Notes under the pieces: model-generated
The model's input: the letters and a program-made list of their open reading frames with translations, nothing else
Told to the model about the DNA's origin: nothing
The model's database searches: none
Shown: piece by piece, positions 13,091-26,714 of the stretch
Numbering within the stretch: position 1 is the first letter of the stretch
Layout: each line of letters begins with the position of its first letter
DNA from: Strongylocentrotus droebachiensis
Lineage: Eukaryota > Echinodermata > Echinoidea > Camarodonta > Strongylocentrotidae
Assembly (NCBI GenBank): GCA_035222895.1
Contig: JAVYIG010006850.1
Span: 1 to 64,000, forward strand
Direction: 5' to 3'
DNA length: 64,000 nt
Program-made: the position numbers and the translations under genes

Positions 13091-13585
13091 TCAATAATAA
13101 TAATTGTTTTTCTTTCGCTTTTAAAGCGGAAGTCCACCCTGATTTTGAGTTGGTTTTAATAGCAAAAGAAAAATGAAAGAAAAAGTGAAAGATGAGCGAA
13201 AACCTATACAAAATAACAAAATTATCAATTTGTAAAGGTGCGACCAATCGATCCCAAATTATCAACTCTTTTTGCCCCGTACTAAAAAAAAAAAAAAAAA
13301 AAAAATTGTATTTTCCGGTAAGAAAATTTTCAATCATGTAATTATTGCTAATATGTTTTTATACAACCCCTGTAAGAAACAAATTTATTCCGTCTCATCA
13401 ATAACTAAGAAAAGGAAAGCTTATGAAATTGTCCGTACAGAGCAAACCGGAGAGAAGCTCGCAAGATAAGTCACATTGCTGCCAAATTGTGTTTAACTGA
13501 TGACAACTTCAAAAGTAGATAACTTTCCTATTTTTATCGGATATTGCTCGAGCTTTCACTTATTTCCTATTTAAGCAACTTGATA
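13091..13585. repeat. Dispersed repeat X, copy 2 (uninterrupted)
   Basis: Aligns to 6,465-6,649 and 7,828-8,170. It carries a poly-A run at 13,285-13,306 and lacks about 30 bp present in copy 1 at the insertion point. Confidence 0.8.
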
Positions 13586-13769
13586 TTAGGGTGGGCTTCT
13601 CCGTTTTTTTGTTGGTGAGCCAATAGATCCGGAAATTAGGGGCCGGAATTAATATTATGACCGGAAATGTGCCCCTTCCTCATTGAAAATTCTTGATCCG
13701 CCTCTAGTACTCAATACTGCCACTGTGTTGTGGTTAAAAAGATTTAAAATGTTTGCCCGCCCTCTCTTT

Positions 13770-13798
13770 TTCACGATCTCTCTCTCTCTCTCTCGCTC

Positions 13799-13848
<50 letters not shown>

Positions 13849-13882
13849 CCTCTCTCTCTCTTTCTCTCTCTTTCTCATACTC
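13770..13882. repeat. (TC)n microsatellite
   Basis: About 110 bp of mostly TC dinucleotide. Confidence 0.95.
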
Positions 13883-15853
13883 TCCCACCATTTCCCCTCT
13901 CTCCTTCTTAAAATCTTCGACTAATTCTGACGTTTGCCTTTCGTTTAAACCCTAGTCCGACACACGCTCGCACATACCTACCACACCATTTCTCCTGTAC
14001 AGAATTTGCGTTAAAAATGCATGTCAACGGAAAATAACTTACCCCGACACAGAGCATGAACTATCCGTTCTTGTATAAATGATATGATATTCCTTCCATT
14101 ACGATATTGCATGAAATTAGAATGAATTTATGGCTGATTTACCTAAATCGGGACCGCAACCAAGAAAAATACAACGAAAGATTATACGGGCCGCTGGTGC
14201 TCTAAAGCAGTTAGGAACCCGTTGGGTATTCATTTTGTGCGAATTCCACAATTGAAATTTGAAGGTGATCTTTTTGAACTGCAAGCTGTGCTCCATTCAA
14301 CCTTATCTTAAAGGTAGTGTAACTGATGTCGAGGAAAATAAGGGAATGAAAACGAGAAATATGACTGAACTATAACGAGAAGAATGAAGTTGAAAAGATC
14401 GCCACAAACAAATAGAGGGAAAATGTGCTGTTAAACGCTTTCAAGAGCAACTACAGTGTTTACTTTTTCCTGTGTCCACCTCGAATTGTTTGCAAATACT
14501 AAACAAAATAAAATAAGTTTCAATCTAGTTCCTTCTTGCATTTTACGTTCAAGGAGAATTTCCATTAAACGAGGGCATGATCAAATTGTTTTCTTATTCT
14601 TCCGGACATCATTTCATTCGAAAATTTTGTCTACTCTTGTTTTAGTCCTTGACGCTTTGGATTTATTTAAGAAAGTTGACTTCGGTGTTTTGTAGGAGTT
14701 TTTTGTTTTACCTTATATAATTATCATCATCGATTAATTAATGTCATTTACATTTACAACTGATTTTCTCACTTCACGATGCCCAGAATAGCAGCAATTT
14801 AATGTCCTAGGAATCATGAAGAACATCAAAAATGTGGCCACATAAATCGAATCACTAGCGCATTCCAATAGCCTTGTTTTATTTCTTCCAGCTCTTTACA
14901 CATCTGTAGTTTAGTGTGTTCAGTTTTTTAAAAAGCCAACAAAAAAAAGCAAAAAACACATCAAACGTTCTTAGGGATCATCAGCCCTTTGACCCCGGGT
15001 AACCTCAGCCAAGAAAGTTCCAGAAAGGATCAAAACCACACATAGGGAACTTTATAAACTTGACGATTTGTCGGAAAACGCCAAGACCATTCAGACTGGA
15101 TGCATATGGCAGAGATTTTATGCCATCTTAAGATCGATATGATATGAAAAGGATCCATCTTCTCATGGATGAAACCTTATGGAATTGGATATGTGCCATA
15201 CATGCGGTCATCAACCAATCAAATGCAAGCGGTTTTGTGTCAGTCGACCTTTTTAGGACAAGATGTCAAGAGAGGTGCAATTGGTACCTTTGTGTGGGTG
15301 TGCGCGTATGCGTGTGATTGTGCGTGTGTGGAACAAACACGGTTCACTTTTATCGAATGCGCAAGCATAAAGAGAACGTGGTTCCATACGATCGACCCTA
15401 AATTTGCTTCTACTGCTGTCTTTATCTTCATCAGATTCGGTAAATGGAAACCTGGTACAAAGAAATTCCCCACATGCTCTGACCCGTAAAATCAATGGGT
15501 ACAATTTCGCAGGATCGGGAGAATTTTCACTGACATACTCTAAATAAACCGAAGAATGCTCTCACGATATATCATCTGACGAGCTCCATTATATCCGTTG
15601 ACTTGAACTTAGCATCTATTCATTTCAATTCAATTTCGGTTTTATTGTAAAAAATAAACAAATAAATAAATACAAAAAACATGCCAAAAATTCCTGAGAC
15701 TAATAAGTAATAAAGGCATATTTTGCCCCCACAAATTTGAAAATTGCACCCCCCCTTGAGCACCAGGGGAGGAGGCCCATCTTCTTTTTTTGGATACAAA
15801 TAAAGGTAAATTAACGTATTTTACCTGTTTTCCCCCCAGAGGAGGGGGCCGGC
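13883..15853. other. No gene recognised
   Basis: GT-rich patch at 15,293-15,332 and a retroposon-like AATAAATAAATAC end at 15,650-15,675. The 106-codon frame at 15,169-15,489 has no recognisable motif. Confidence 0.6.
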
Positions 15854-16467
15854 CCTGTTACACCCTCAAATGTAATAACTCCCACAAATGTAATAACGCC
15901 CACAAATGTAATAACACTTTACCCACAAATGTAATAACACTTTACCCACAAATGTAACAACACCCACAAATGTAATAACACTTTACCCACAAATGTAATA
16001 ATTTCACCCACAAATGTAATAATGACTTTACCCACAAATGTAATAAATTTTAAGTGATATTTTGAATCACCCACAAATGTAATAATGACTTTACCCACAA
16101 ATGTAATAATTTTGAAGGGATATTTTGTCGAATTTAAAACTAAAACCCTGTAATAAAGCATGGGTATAGCGCGCAGTCTTTGCTCCAGACCCGGTTATTT
16201 AAAAAAAATTAAAAAATCTTCAAAACTAAGACCACACCATCTTCCAAACTAAGACCCGGTAATAAAGCATGGGTTTAGAGCGTAGTTTTTCTTCCAGACC
16301 CGGTTATTTCAAAACTTTTTAAAAATCTTCAAAACTAAGACCCCATCATCTTATTCCTATGGAAGAACATAAGTATTGAGCGTAGTCTTTCTTCCAGACC
16401 CGGTTTTTCAAAAGTTAAAAAACAAACAAAAAACAAAACAAAACAAAACAAAACAACAAAAAAACCT

Positions 16468-16664
16468 TTTAAAGCGTATCTGCCATAGTTTACAGGAGGG
16501 ATTAGACTGCCCTGCAAGGTCACTGGACAGGTGGTTATCTCATCAACTCAGCTCTCAGTTAACATAAGAAAAAGAGGATCATGGGGGACCAATGGTCACC
16601 GATTAGGCATGGTTTGTTATATAGAGGGCGCAAGTAGCTACAAGTAGTGCAGTGGGCCTTTAAA
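16468..16664. mobile_element. 197-bp MITE, TTTAAAGGCCCACTGTAC family, copy 2
   Basis: Inserted in the left arm of the fold-back element only. The right arm at about 18,767 keeps the uninterrupted site (CTTAGTTTAAAAGG), so the empty and filled sites sit in the same window. Both ends carry TTTAAA, consistent with a TTAA-type target duplication. Body words: CAAGGTCACTGGACAGGTGG, GACCAATGGTCACCGATTAG. Confidence 0.85.
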
Positions 16665-17074
16665 CTAAGACCCCTCTATCTTCCAAATTAAGACCCGGTA
16701 ATAAAGCATGGGATTAGAACGTAGTCTTTACTTCAGACTCGGTTATTTAAAAAAAAAAAATCTTCAAACTAAGACCTCACCATCTCATTCCTGTGGAATA
16801 ACATGGGTATAGAGCGTAGTCTTTCCTCCAGACCCGGTTATTTCAAAGGAAATAGAAATTTAAACAAATCTTCGAAACTAAGCCCATCATCTTATTCCTC
16901 TTTTTTTTCATTTAAAAAATAAATTACATTATTACATATGTGGATACAACACGTCACAAATAAATGATTGGTCGGCGGTCACACGAACTGACGAATCAGT
17001 CAAAATGGTCCATATATATAACACACAGAGGAGGGACCGATTCGATGGTTCGTTGACCGTCGACGATTTCTTAA

Positions 17075-17419
17075 TCATGTAAATATTCTATTGTAAACAA
17101 ACAAAAGGGTATCAACTGGGTTAAAGAGCTTCCCTCTTATACAAAACTCCTAAACGAGGACCCGAAAAAGGTCCTTGGATGGAAATCTCCTTTCGAGATT
17201 TTCTTTAGTAGGAAACCAGAACAAAATTATATCTCCCGTCAAAAAACAAACTATACTATCCATGGTTGGGAAAAGAATGTACAAGCTGTTCGAAGAAAGG
17301 CTTACAAGGCTTTGCAGCGTGTAAAAAAAAGAACGATTAGATCCCAGGAAAAAAAACTTAATGTACCAAACATACCAGATCAGGTAAAGGTTGTTAATAT
17401 TCTTTATCTCATTGTATAA
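17075..17419 (+). mobile_element. Fossil integrase fragment inside the fold-back element
   Basis: Translation shows a motif (VLGWKSPFEIFFSRKPEQN) that resembles the C-terminal part of gypsy/Ginger-type integrases. It is an isolated broken fragment with no other element parts visible. It may be cargo picked up by the fold-back transposon or a remnant of its helper. Age uncertain. Confidence 0.55.
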
Positions 17420-19569
17420 TTAAAATAATTATTTCCTTTTGATCAGTCATACTTCATTTCAACTCCGTCTACTCTTAAAGCATCTGAAAAGTATTACTGA
17501 AAAACTTTTGGAGTTGTACGTGTTAAGTAGTTTTATATGGACGAATACTAAGTTACAGAAAGCCAGGTACATTTAGTATTTCGGCATCTTGTTCTCTTGT
17601 TTTTCCTAGCTTAGAAGAATTGTCACGTGTTAGGTTGTTTGCGTTTTATATCAAGTTCAGTTGATGTTATCAGGTTCAATATTGCCCAAATTATAACCTT
17701 GTTTGCTTGTAAAAGACATGTGAGTTACTCCACCTTTTTATACGTAATAATTATTTTGGTTCTGTTACCGTCTGTATATTAATGAAACAACCTCTTCATT
17801 CGTTTGGAATAAAATACTTTCTATCTTACAAAATCTATGTATCCATTATTGCATTTAATACTATAAAACCATAACCTCTGCAATTTACTCACATTGATTG
17901 AGAGAGTATATAGATATTTTATCAGTCAAAGGGTTCTGCAATCGTTCATCCAAAACATGCAAATATGTTTCGCGCGATCTCGTTATACAGCTATTTATGA
18001 AGTGTTATATGAAAGAATGCGTTGTTATTTGCTTGTTAACCAATTATCATGCCCCCAAAAAAGAAAAAACAGGGTCATAGTACATAATAAATATAAGGTA
18101 TAATGTGTAAATCATCAGGGATAATTATGTTATAATAATTAATCTCAAGGAAGATATGCTGCCGGCGAAGAAGCAAATGGAGGAATAGAAAACATTATAA
18201 AAAAAAGCTGAAGATGGAAAACGACATTGCCAGATAGACAGAGAGACAGACAGGGAGAGGGAAAGAGAGAGAGAAAGAGAAAAAGGGGGGGGGGGAGGGG
18301 GCGGGAGAGATAGAAAGTTGGACGTAGTCCGTACTGTATTTATTTATATGATTTTTGTCTCTCCGATCAACGGTCAACGAACCATCGAATCGGTCCCTCC
18401 TCTGTGTGTTATATATATGGACCATTTTGACTGATTCGTCAGTTCGTGTGACCGCCGACCAATCATTTATTTGTGACGTGTTGTATCCACATATGTTATA
18501 ATGTAATTTATTTTTAAATGAAAAAAAAAAGAGGAATAAGATGGTGGGTCTTAGTTTCGAAGATTTGTTTAAATTTCTATTTCATTTTAAATAACCGGGT
18601 CTGGAAGAAAGACTACGCTCTATACCCATGTTATTCCACAGGAATGAGATGGTGAGGTCTTAGTTTGAAGATTTTTTTTTTTAAATAACCGAGTCTGAAG
18701 TAAAGACTACGTTCTAATCCCATGCTTTATTACCGGGTCTTAATTTGGAAGATAGAGGGGTCTTAGTTTAAAAGGTTTTTTTGTTGTTTTGTTTTGTTTT
18801 GTTTTGTTTTTTGTTTGTTTTTTAACTTTTGAAAAACCGGGTCTGGAGGAAAGACTACGCTCAATACTTATATATGTTCTTCCACAGGAATAAGATGATG
18901 GGGTCTTAGTTTTGAAGATTTTTAAAAAGTTTTGAAATAACCGGGTCTGGAAGAAAAACTACGCTCTAAACCCATGCTTTATTACCGGGTCTTAGTTTGG
19001 AAGATGGTGGGGTCTTAGTTTTGAAGACTTTTTTTTTTTTTAAATAACCGGGTCTGGAGCAAAGACTGCGCGCTATACCCAGCTTTATTACAGGGTTTTA
19101 GTTTTAAATTCGACAAAATATCCCTTCAAATTTATTACATTTGTGGGTAAAGTCATTATTACGTTTGTGGGTGATTCAAAATATCACTTCAAATTTATTA
19201 CATTTGTGGGTAAAGTCATTATTACATTTGTGGGTGATTAACAATTATTACATTTGTGGGTAAAGTGGTTATTACATTTGTGGGTGAAATTATTACATTT
19301 GTGGGTAAAGTGTTATTACATTTGTGGGTGTTGTTACATTTGTGGGTAAAGTGTTATTACATTTGTGGGCGTTATTACATTTGTGGGAGTTATTACATTT
19401 GAGGGTGTAACAGGCCCCCCTCCCTGAATCCGCCACTGTCTCTCCACCCAAGTGTTAAATGGGTCCCTGGGAGGACGTCATGGTAATTTGTTCAGCATTG
19501 TGAAAGCATGTAAATGGCGCCTGTCCGGAAGACATCACGTTACATCGAGTGGAGAATGTACACACAGTG

Positions 19570-20203
19570 TACAACTCCAATTTATGGAATGATTTTGACA
19601 ATGATTTATTCTTAATAGATCTAGATAATAGTATATATTCTAAGATTTTATTTAATATTAATTTGCGAGTGTTTGTTTCGAGAAAAAAATCCTCTGTACG
19701 GCCATGCATTATGGTTCAAGGCATGGTCACACAGAGTATTTTTTCTGTTGGGGACCGGGGGAAATGCAATGAATTATTGATAATTTAAGAAATGAATTAT
19801 TGATAATTTATTGAATTTTTTCTTTCTCTTTTTATTTGTGGGGGCTGCCCCCTATCCTAGCCCCCGCTGCGTACAGCCATGAATCAGTGGCAAAGCACTG
19901 GCCTCTCGTAACTGTGAGGCCCCAGGATCAAAACCGTGTCGATGTGCTACATTAGTTCCCTTTTATGAGGCATTAATCCTCATTACTGTCAGTTATGACT
20001 TAAGGACGTAGGTTCCCTAGGTGATAAGCATAGTAGCATACACATGCTTTAGCAGTCACGCAAAACAAACACTCGCAAATTATTATTCAATAAAATCTGA
20101 GAATTTATACTGTTATCTAGATCTATTCGGAATAAATCATTGTCAAAATCATTCCATAACTTTGGGTTAAAAAAAAATTATTCCACCTTTATGACCAACA
20201 GTG
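19570..20203. mobile_element. Tc1-like MITE carrying a SINE body, copy 1
   Basis: Right end matches the 26.7-kb element (ATTCCACCTTTATGACCAAC AGTG). The left arm is short and lacks the SINE body; the right arm contains it (about 19,875-20,060: GGCCCCAGGATCAAAACC as B-box-like region). The left terminal repeat is decayed. Confidence 0.7.
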
Positions 20204-22751
20204 TAAATTGATGATTAAATCCACCATGTCAAATCAGGCAAGAAAAAAAAAACAAAACAGAACCACACAACATAAAATATGGAACATTTCGTTCTTGGAT
20301 ATGCCTGGCAATGTTTTCAAAAATGACAACAACAAGGTCCCTCAGTATTTCAAACATTTGTTTGGTTTTGTCACCTTCAACACCTAGCTAACACCATAAT
20401 GAAGGACATATGTATGTGGCCTGTTATTGATATAGCCTATGTCAAAGTTCATTATCAGGCGAAATTTTGAGCACAGAAGTAAACCAAGTAAACTTCACTT
20501 ACATTATATACGTCGAGGGAGGACAAGTTATGAATGCCCTTTTGAAATCCTCGTGTATTTATCCTATTCAGTGACAATAACATGTATAAACGATGGACAA
20601 TCGGCCATTTAGAATGTGAAGGCAATACAACGAAAAACCAAACAAAGCAAAACAAGAAATAGATACATCTGTATGATTATGTATAGCAAGTATGTTAATT
20701 GTTTTGAAATTCTTTCATACATTACTGTAACAATGGTCAAATCATAATAATTTCTTTTCTTTTCCGGATACTCAAGCTCAGAATGAAACCTTTTCACATT
20801 TAGATCAGACACTATCATGACTTGCCATTAAGGATTTAATTGATTGCTAAACCACCTCAGACCGACTCTGAATCGTATTTATTCAGTATTTGAAATTACA
20901 GATGTTGTTGTAATCAGTTCGTTTTTGTTGTTACTCAACCAACCACACTTCCTATGCTTCCACCCTTTATAAGTCAAAGATATCATCCTGTAAGGGACTA
21001 TGTATTACAAAACTTACAAGAAAACAGTCACGTGATAGTGGTAATTGAGTAATGTCACATGACCAGTCGCGTGCACTCTGTATTAATAGAAGTAAACGCT
21101 TTTTTTTAACGAAAAGTTCACTAAGGAAAGATGAAAACAAAGTCATAAACTGTACATGTGCTACCATTTCGAATTCTACACGACGCAGCTAATTATAAGC
21201 TTAGGTCACAAGGGTTTAACTGATAATAGGTGAGGGCAGGACTGAAAGAATATTATTGTACGAATCTGCAAGTAGGATTGTAAGTTTTACATCGTTTCTG
21301 AGATGCAGGATGCTACTTAAGCCCGTTAGCAACTGTTAAGAAACCTAAGGAGTTTAATAATCGCTCCCATCCTTTCAAGTATTGAGGGTCATTTCCCGCT
21401 GATCATTCCCGGGGTTCTACGCACTTTCATAGAAGCGCATATAATCTTTCACATTGAAAATATAGGATAAAAGCCGACATGGAAGGGCAGGTCGGCTCTT
21501 CACCGGGTAGTTATATTTTCAAAGGCCATCTAACTTTAGGCCTGGTTAAAACCCCGCCTTACACTTCGGTCACACCAACGAGACTGTCACCAGACCGAAC
21601 AAGCAATTACATTATTGATTTATATCGCCAAATGCAAAAAAGCGGTCGGATAGAAATAGGTATGGAGTTGTTGTGCTGGTGTGACTGACTCATTTAATGC
21701 GTAACGTCCACTGATTTACCTAGGAGCAAATATTAACATCTTCATCAAGTACAAATCCTCATTATAATTCTGTAACCAAGTAACATCATAGAAATTTGCC
21801 CCTTTGAAAGTAATTTCTCGTTGCTTATTTCTTGATGAAATAAATTTGGTCCTTTGTTTTGGTTTATTATTGCAGTAATTCAATAAATAAAACTTAGACG
21901 GTTACAGTTCGACTTCCATGCATAAATCAGTGAATCATTGAGCAAATCAAGTTTAATAATAAATGGGCCAATATCATTCAGCACATCATGCATGCATATA
22001 TTCAAACCATCCGAGGTCTAATTGAGGTCACATATCATGACGATAATGCGGTAATGAGATAATACCTGCATGAAGCACGATAAAATCTTACATAACTCCT
22101 TCTCATGTATTGGCAGAAATATGTTAATATTTCCTCGAAGCTACTCAAGCGATTAAAGCTCGAGTAAAAATGGTGGCTCGAAGTGAGTAATTCTATATCG
22201 GAAATAAACTTTATTAATACTTCCAAAGGCGACAGATTTATGAATGGGAAGTGAACAACAGTTGCGGAGAAGGAAACAAAATAGCCTTTTATGGTCTCAT
22301 ATTTCTTGGACATTTTTATTGTTTGTAGCAAGACAATTATGAGAAGATTATACAATGCAACTCCGGGTTTGGCCACCCTGAGTCGTTTTCCCTCTTTCTA
22401 ACATCCTGAATACGTCATTAAGCAAGGATTTTTTTTTAAGGGGGTCCAATGCTCAACGGTGCAGCAGGGAGACACGTGATTGGAATAAACAGTACAGTGG
22501 TGCTGTTTGAAAATCGCAAAGTGTGTCTATTATTATTAAATATATCATTCTGATAGTTAGTAAACCCGCTGAGAACGACAAACTACGACACACTACTATC
22601 AAACCGAGGACAGGTTAATATGCAGTGACGTACCTACACGGGAAACGGTGGATGTGCCAAACTCCCTCCCCATTTGAAGGGTCCTCTAAATAAAGTCCCA
22701 ACGACTGATAATAAATGAATGGATGAGTATACAGCTATGCCCTCATATGTA
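20204..22751. other. No gene recognised
   Basis: A weak inverted pair (GGTCACACCAAC near 21,570 and GCTGGTGTGACT near 21,677) may be a small MITE. The 113-codon minus frame 22,035-22,376 shows no motif. Confidence 0.55.
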
Positions 22752-24052
22752 TTAAAGATACTATGTCCCTTTATAACGTAAAATTCTGTAGAACTTTGCA
22801 GAAAATATGATTATGTCATGTATGTCCTATTTGTGAAATTAAGCAGTGTCCTATATTCAAATTATGCAAGGAAACCCGTTTACCTTCTAGACTTCACTGT
22901 CAGACACTATTGAGTGACTGACTGACATCTTTTTTTCGTTGGTATTAAACGTATATAAAATGAGCTGTAACAGGTACATGAGCATTTTGTCTACATCAAT
23001 AACCCATTACTTGTAATGGCCAAAATTAAACTTATTGAATCTTTGTGCAGCACAAAACGTACGACCATTCGGTAAAGGGGTCTGGAAATCAGACTATTAC
23101 TTAAGTGATTGCAATCACTTAAGTCGATTCGACAACTAATGATCGTCATTTTGCCAAAGAACCAAAAGCCATTTCCAAGCCCTCTCGTTTTGAGGGAAGC
23201 TTTAAATTAGTGTTTTCTTCAAATGCCGTTGGAATTTACCCTTTTAATTTTTTTCGCCTGCAAATGGGCTATAGTAACCACAAATACCAACACCACACAA
23301 TGCCGATGTCTCAAACTTGATTAGACTTTGGAATGTTGATCTCTAGGAAAATGGTTGAATGCATGAGTACTAACAGTTCTCGTTTTTTACAACTTTTGCG
23401 CTTGGTTGTTTTGTTAAGAATAGTATGAGTCCTTCATATTTTGCAACTCTAATTTGCGTTTCATCACAAAGTTTCAGCATTGGTTCCCATGCGGTAGCCC
23501 ATACAGACCATTTAAAGGGACTATGTCCCTTTTGCAGGCCAAAAAAATGAAAAGGTTAATTTCCAATGGCATTTGAAAGATAATACTAATTTAGAAATCT
23601 CCTTAAAAAAATGGGGCTTGAAAATGTCTTTAAGTGGGAAAATAACGACTATTAGTTGTCAAATCGACTTTAGGGCTATAGAGCCCAAAAGTAATAGTCT
23701 CGATTTTCAGACAATTGTACCGAATTGTCATACGTTTTATTCTGCGCAAAGATTCAATCAGTTTAATCTTGGCCATCACAAGAAGTGGGTTATTGATGTA
23801 GACAAATGCTCATGTACCCTTTACAACTCTTTTCATGTATGTTATTACCAAAGAAGAAGAAAAAGCCAGTCAGTCACTCAATAGTGTCTGACAGTGAAGT
23901 CTAGCAAGTAAACGGGTTTCCTTGCATTATTTGTATATGAGGACACTGCTAAAGTTTAAATTTCACAGATAGGACATACATGACATATTCATAATTCCTG
24001 CAAAGTTCTACAGAATTTGAGGTTGGCTGCAAAAGGGACATAGTACCTTTAA
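22752..24052. mobile_element. 1.3-kb palindromic element with TTAA ends
   Basis: Arms about 22,752-23,262 and 23,525-24,052 pair along their length. Ends are TTAAAGGTACTATGTCCC-like. The end sequence recurs at the loop border (23,513-23,540, TTTAAAGGGACTATGTCCC), so the loop may be a second element of the family. The 103-codon frame inside one arm has no mirror-independent support and is not called. Confidence 0.75.
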
Positions 24053-25857
24053 GTCAGTGGTAAGTTACGCATTGAACTACAGCGCAGTACAAATAGAATA
24101 GTATGCGAGTACTGTATATCAATGTTGTTATGGCTTATATTAATAGTATTTTGTTTATTTCCGTGATCTGTAATTGGCAGAAAAATTCTGACAAAAACTT
24201 AGACAAACCCTTGACACCATGCATAAAATAATATCATTGGGTGTTGGTTTTGAACACAAATCAACCCTAAATTGACAGACTACTGACATGATCAGTTGCC
24301 AAGTTGTGTCCAATAGTTTTTGCTTTTCTTTTTTTTTTCTATCTAAGTTTTTATTCAAATCACCTGTTAGGTAGCATTTGTATGGATGATATACATGTAT
24401 GGATCATGGAATTTACCTTGCCTGCATCAGCTCGTGCTATATATGTCGGATAACCCTTGCACAAGCTATCCTCAGTTTTTTTTCCGGGATTTCCCGGGGA
24501 TTTCCCCATTATTTCGGGGCTAATTCGTATTTAGAGGGACTTCTGAAGACATTTTATAGTATACCGACTAAGCAAATAATACAAATGGAGACAAAAATTG
24601 TAAAAATTAAATAATGAACCCCAAAAGGAATATAAGTCACAAGTAATGTTATTACTTTAGTTTAAGTTCATACAAAGTACATTAACAAGTATGACATATC
24701 ACAAATTTGTGTTTTATTTCATCACAAAACGATACACACCTTAAGTTACACTTAATCACTAAGCACTCAGATCATACCGATTGTACTTGATGATCGCCCA
24801 AAACGAAATTTTCATTATATTTCATTTCATAATGAAGCTTCAAAATATTGTCAAAATGCAATGTTCTTCTTTAACAAATCACCCCCTTTTGATGAATTCT
24901 GTATCATCATTATGAACACCACTTGATCACATGTTAACATCCATCACAATCATTATCACATAACATTCATGATGTTTAACTCGCGATAATTTTTGTTTTT
25001 ATTAATACAACTTCTCGATGCAAAATGATACTGTTAGCGTCATCATTCTTGTTTTTGATTGTATTATTGGCGTTCAGTAAAATTTCACTTTTCACATGTG
25101 ATCTAGCCTGGTCCTTGAGGTAAAGTCTGAGGTAGTCAGAATGTGAACTTAAATAACTTTACTATACTACACTATATATACAGAACTTACTGTTATCATG
25201 GATGATGTTTCGACGTTCTAGTTCTCCCGACCTCCTATCCTTGTACCCGACGAAGCAGACCTTCTTGTCTTCCACACTCTCCTCCGTCCGTCAGCACAAC
25301 ACATTTAAAGAAGACGTCTCGACCCCATCAACATTAGTACAGCATTGACCGCTAAAAGTTCCCCCCTCAATTTACGATCACCAAACAAAGACTTTGAGCT
25401 TATGAATGCATGCAAGAACATTCATTGCAATGATTTGCAGTCTTACTCATGGTTGTGTTACAATGGATTTGTGCTGAATCTACAGTAGTACAATCTCAGT
25501 CTTTGTAGTTTGACTGTGCTTATACGAAGTTGAACCCGTCCCTTTTGTTAGGTTGAGGGGGGGGGGCATGGTTGCAGCTTTGCTAAATGCCTTTTCAATG
25601 CCCGACCCCTAGCATTTAATGCTCGGGTAATCATAAAGATATTTTTGCCTATAATGGATTTTTTTTTTTAAAGAAACTTTGTTTGCCTGCACAAAGTAGA
25701 GCAAAAAAACAAACACACAAAACGAGCAAAAACGAAAAAAAATCTTTACAATAATTGAAATTTCTCCTAGGAAGCCTGACAAATGGATTTGTTTACATCG
25801 AGAAAAAAAATCAGCACTTGTAATTTAATGTACGTAGTGTAAAAACCTTCGAAATTC

Positions 25858-25882
25858 ATATATATATATATATATATATATT
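25858..25882. repeat. (TA)n microsatellite
   Basis: Twelve TA units. Confidence 0.95.
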
Positions 25883-26149
25883 GTAAGTAGGTGAACATGT
25901 GAATGGTATTAAGAGAAAGGAGACCTACATTTCAGAAATGTGAGATTACATTACATGGGGTCCAGTCATTGTAGGGGCTCTGGTGACATGAGGGTCGGGG
26001 GGGGGGGGGCAATGTTATTAAGTTCAGGTGATGACATAGAGGATTGGTGTTCAGTCGTACATGATCAATAATTATAACAATATAATAATCCACGTACATA
26101 TTGTAGTTTGTAATTATATTAATAGAATGTACTAATCTGAACATCGCCA

Positions 26150-26216
26150 CTTTTTTGCAAAGCGCTTAGAAACATTGTATTAAACGCTCTAGAAATACAA
26201 TATATTATTATTATTA
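26150..26216 (+). repeat. Probable SINE tail
   Basis: GCAAAGCGCTTAGAAAC and a TATTATTATTATTAC end are the usual tail of invertebrate tRNA SINEs. The head is not recognisable. Confidence 0.45.
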
Positions 26217-26714
26217 CATATCCAACACGCAAGGTTGTCAAGGCGCTCCAATATTAATTAGGCCAGCTCCACTAGGCTACCAAGTTCGGTGGTCACAGCA
26301 TTCAGAGCATCCCTTCCTATCGATACCCATTTGAGTCCTGGGTGAGGAATGGCAAAAGATTAATGATTTACCCCAGAAGACACTGTATCTTGCTGATACA
26401 CACTATGTTAATAAAAAACAATTAACACAGACACACACGGGAAGTTTCATAAAAAAATTGACTAATGAATATTAAAGGACCATTACTTTGGAAAGATAAA
26501 CACATGATTGACCGGATAATATACCACAATATACGAAGGTCAAAGCTATCATTGTTAGAAAAATAGAGAACAATGACCAGGCCTGAATAGCGTCCGGCAT
26601 TACCTGATGATATAACAACACCAACATACGAAAGTTCAATGTGGGGACTAAGTTTGTTTATCTATGAACTGATTATCACAGTCATATGTGGTTAATTTAA
26701 AATATATTTATATA

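Larger units (their letters stand above)
15854..19414. mobile_element. Fold-back transposon with TU-like tandem-repeat arms
   Basis: Long inverted arms, 15,854-17,062 and about 18,368-19,414, surround a unique centre. The outermost part of each arm has 11-12 copies of CCCACAAATGTAATAA (inverted on the right), spaced by short linkers. The inner arm has about five degenerate units of about 110 bp around GACCCGGTAATAAAGCATGG and AGCGTAGTCTTTCTTCCAGA. Outer short tandem repeats plus long inverted arms is the design of sea urchin TU fold-back elements. The left arm is longer because it alone carries a 197-bp MITE. The centre 17,420-18,367 has no recognisable content. Confidence 0.85.
24053..26714. 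other. No gene recognised
   Basis: AT-rich with short G runs (25,556-25,566; 25,998-26,009) and (TA)n at 25,858. Confidence 0.55.

Noticed and set aside
23573-23884. 103-codon frame
   Set aside because: Lies in one arm of the palindromic TTAA element and shows no known domain.
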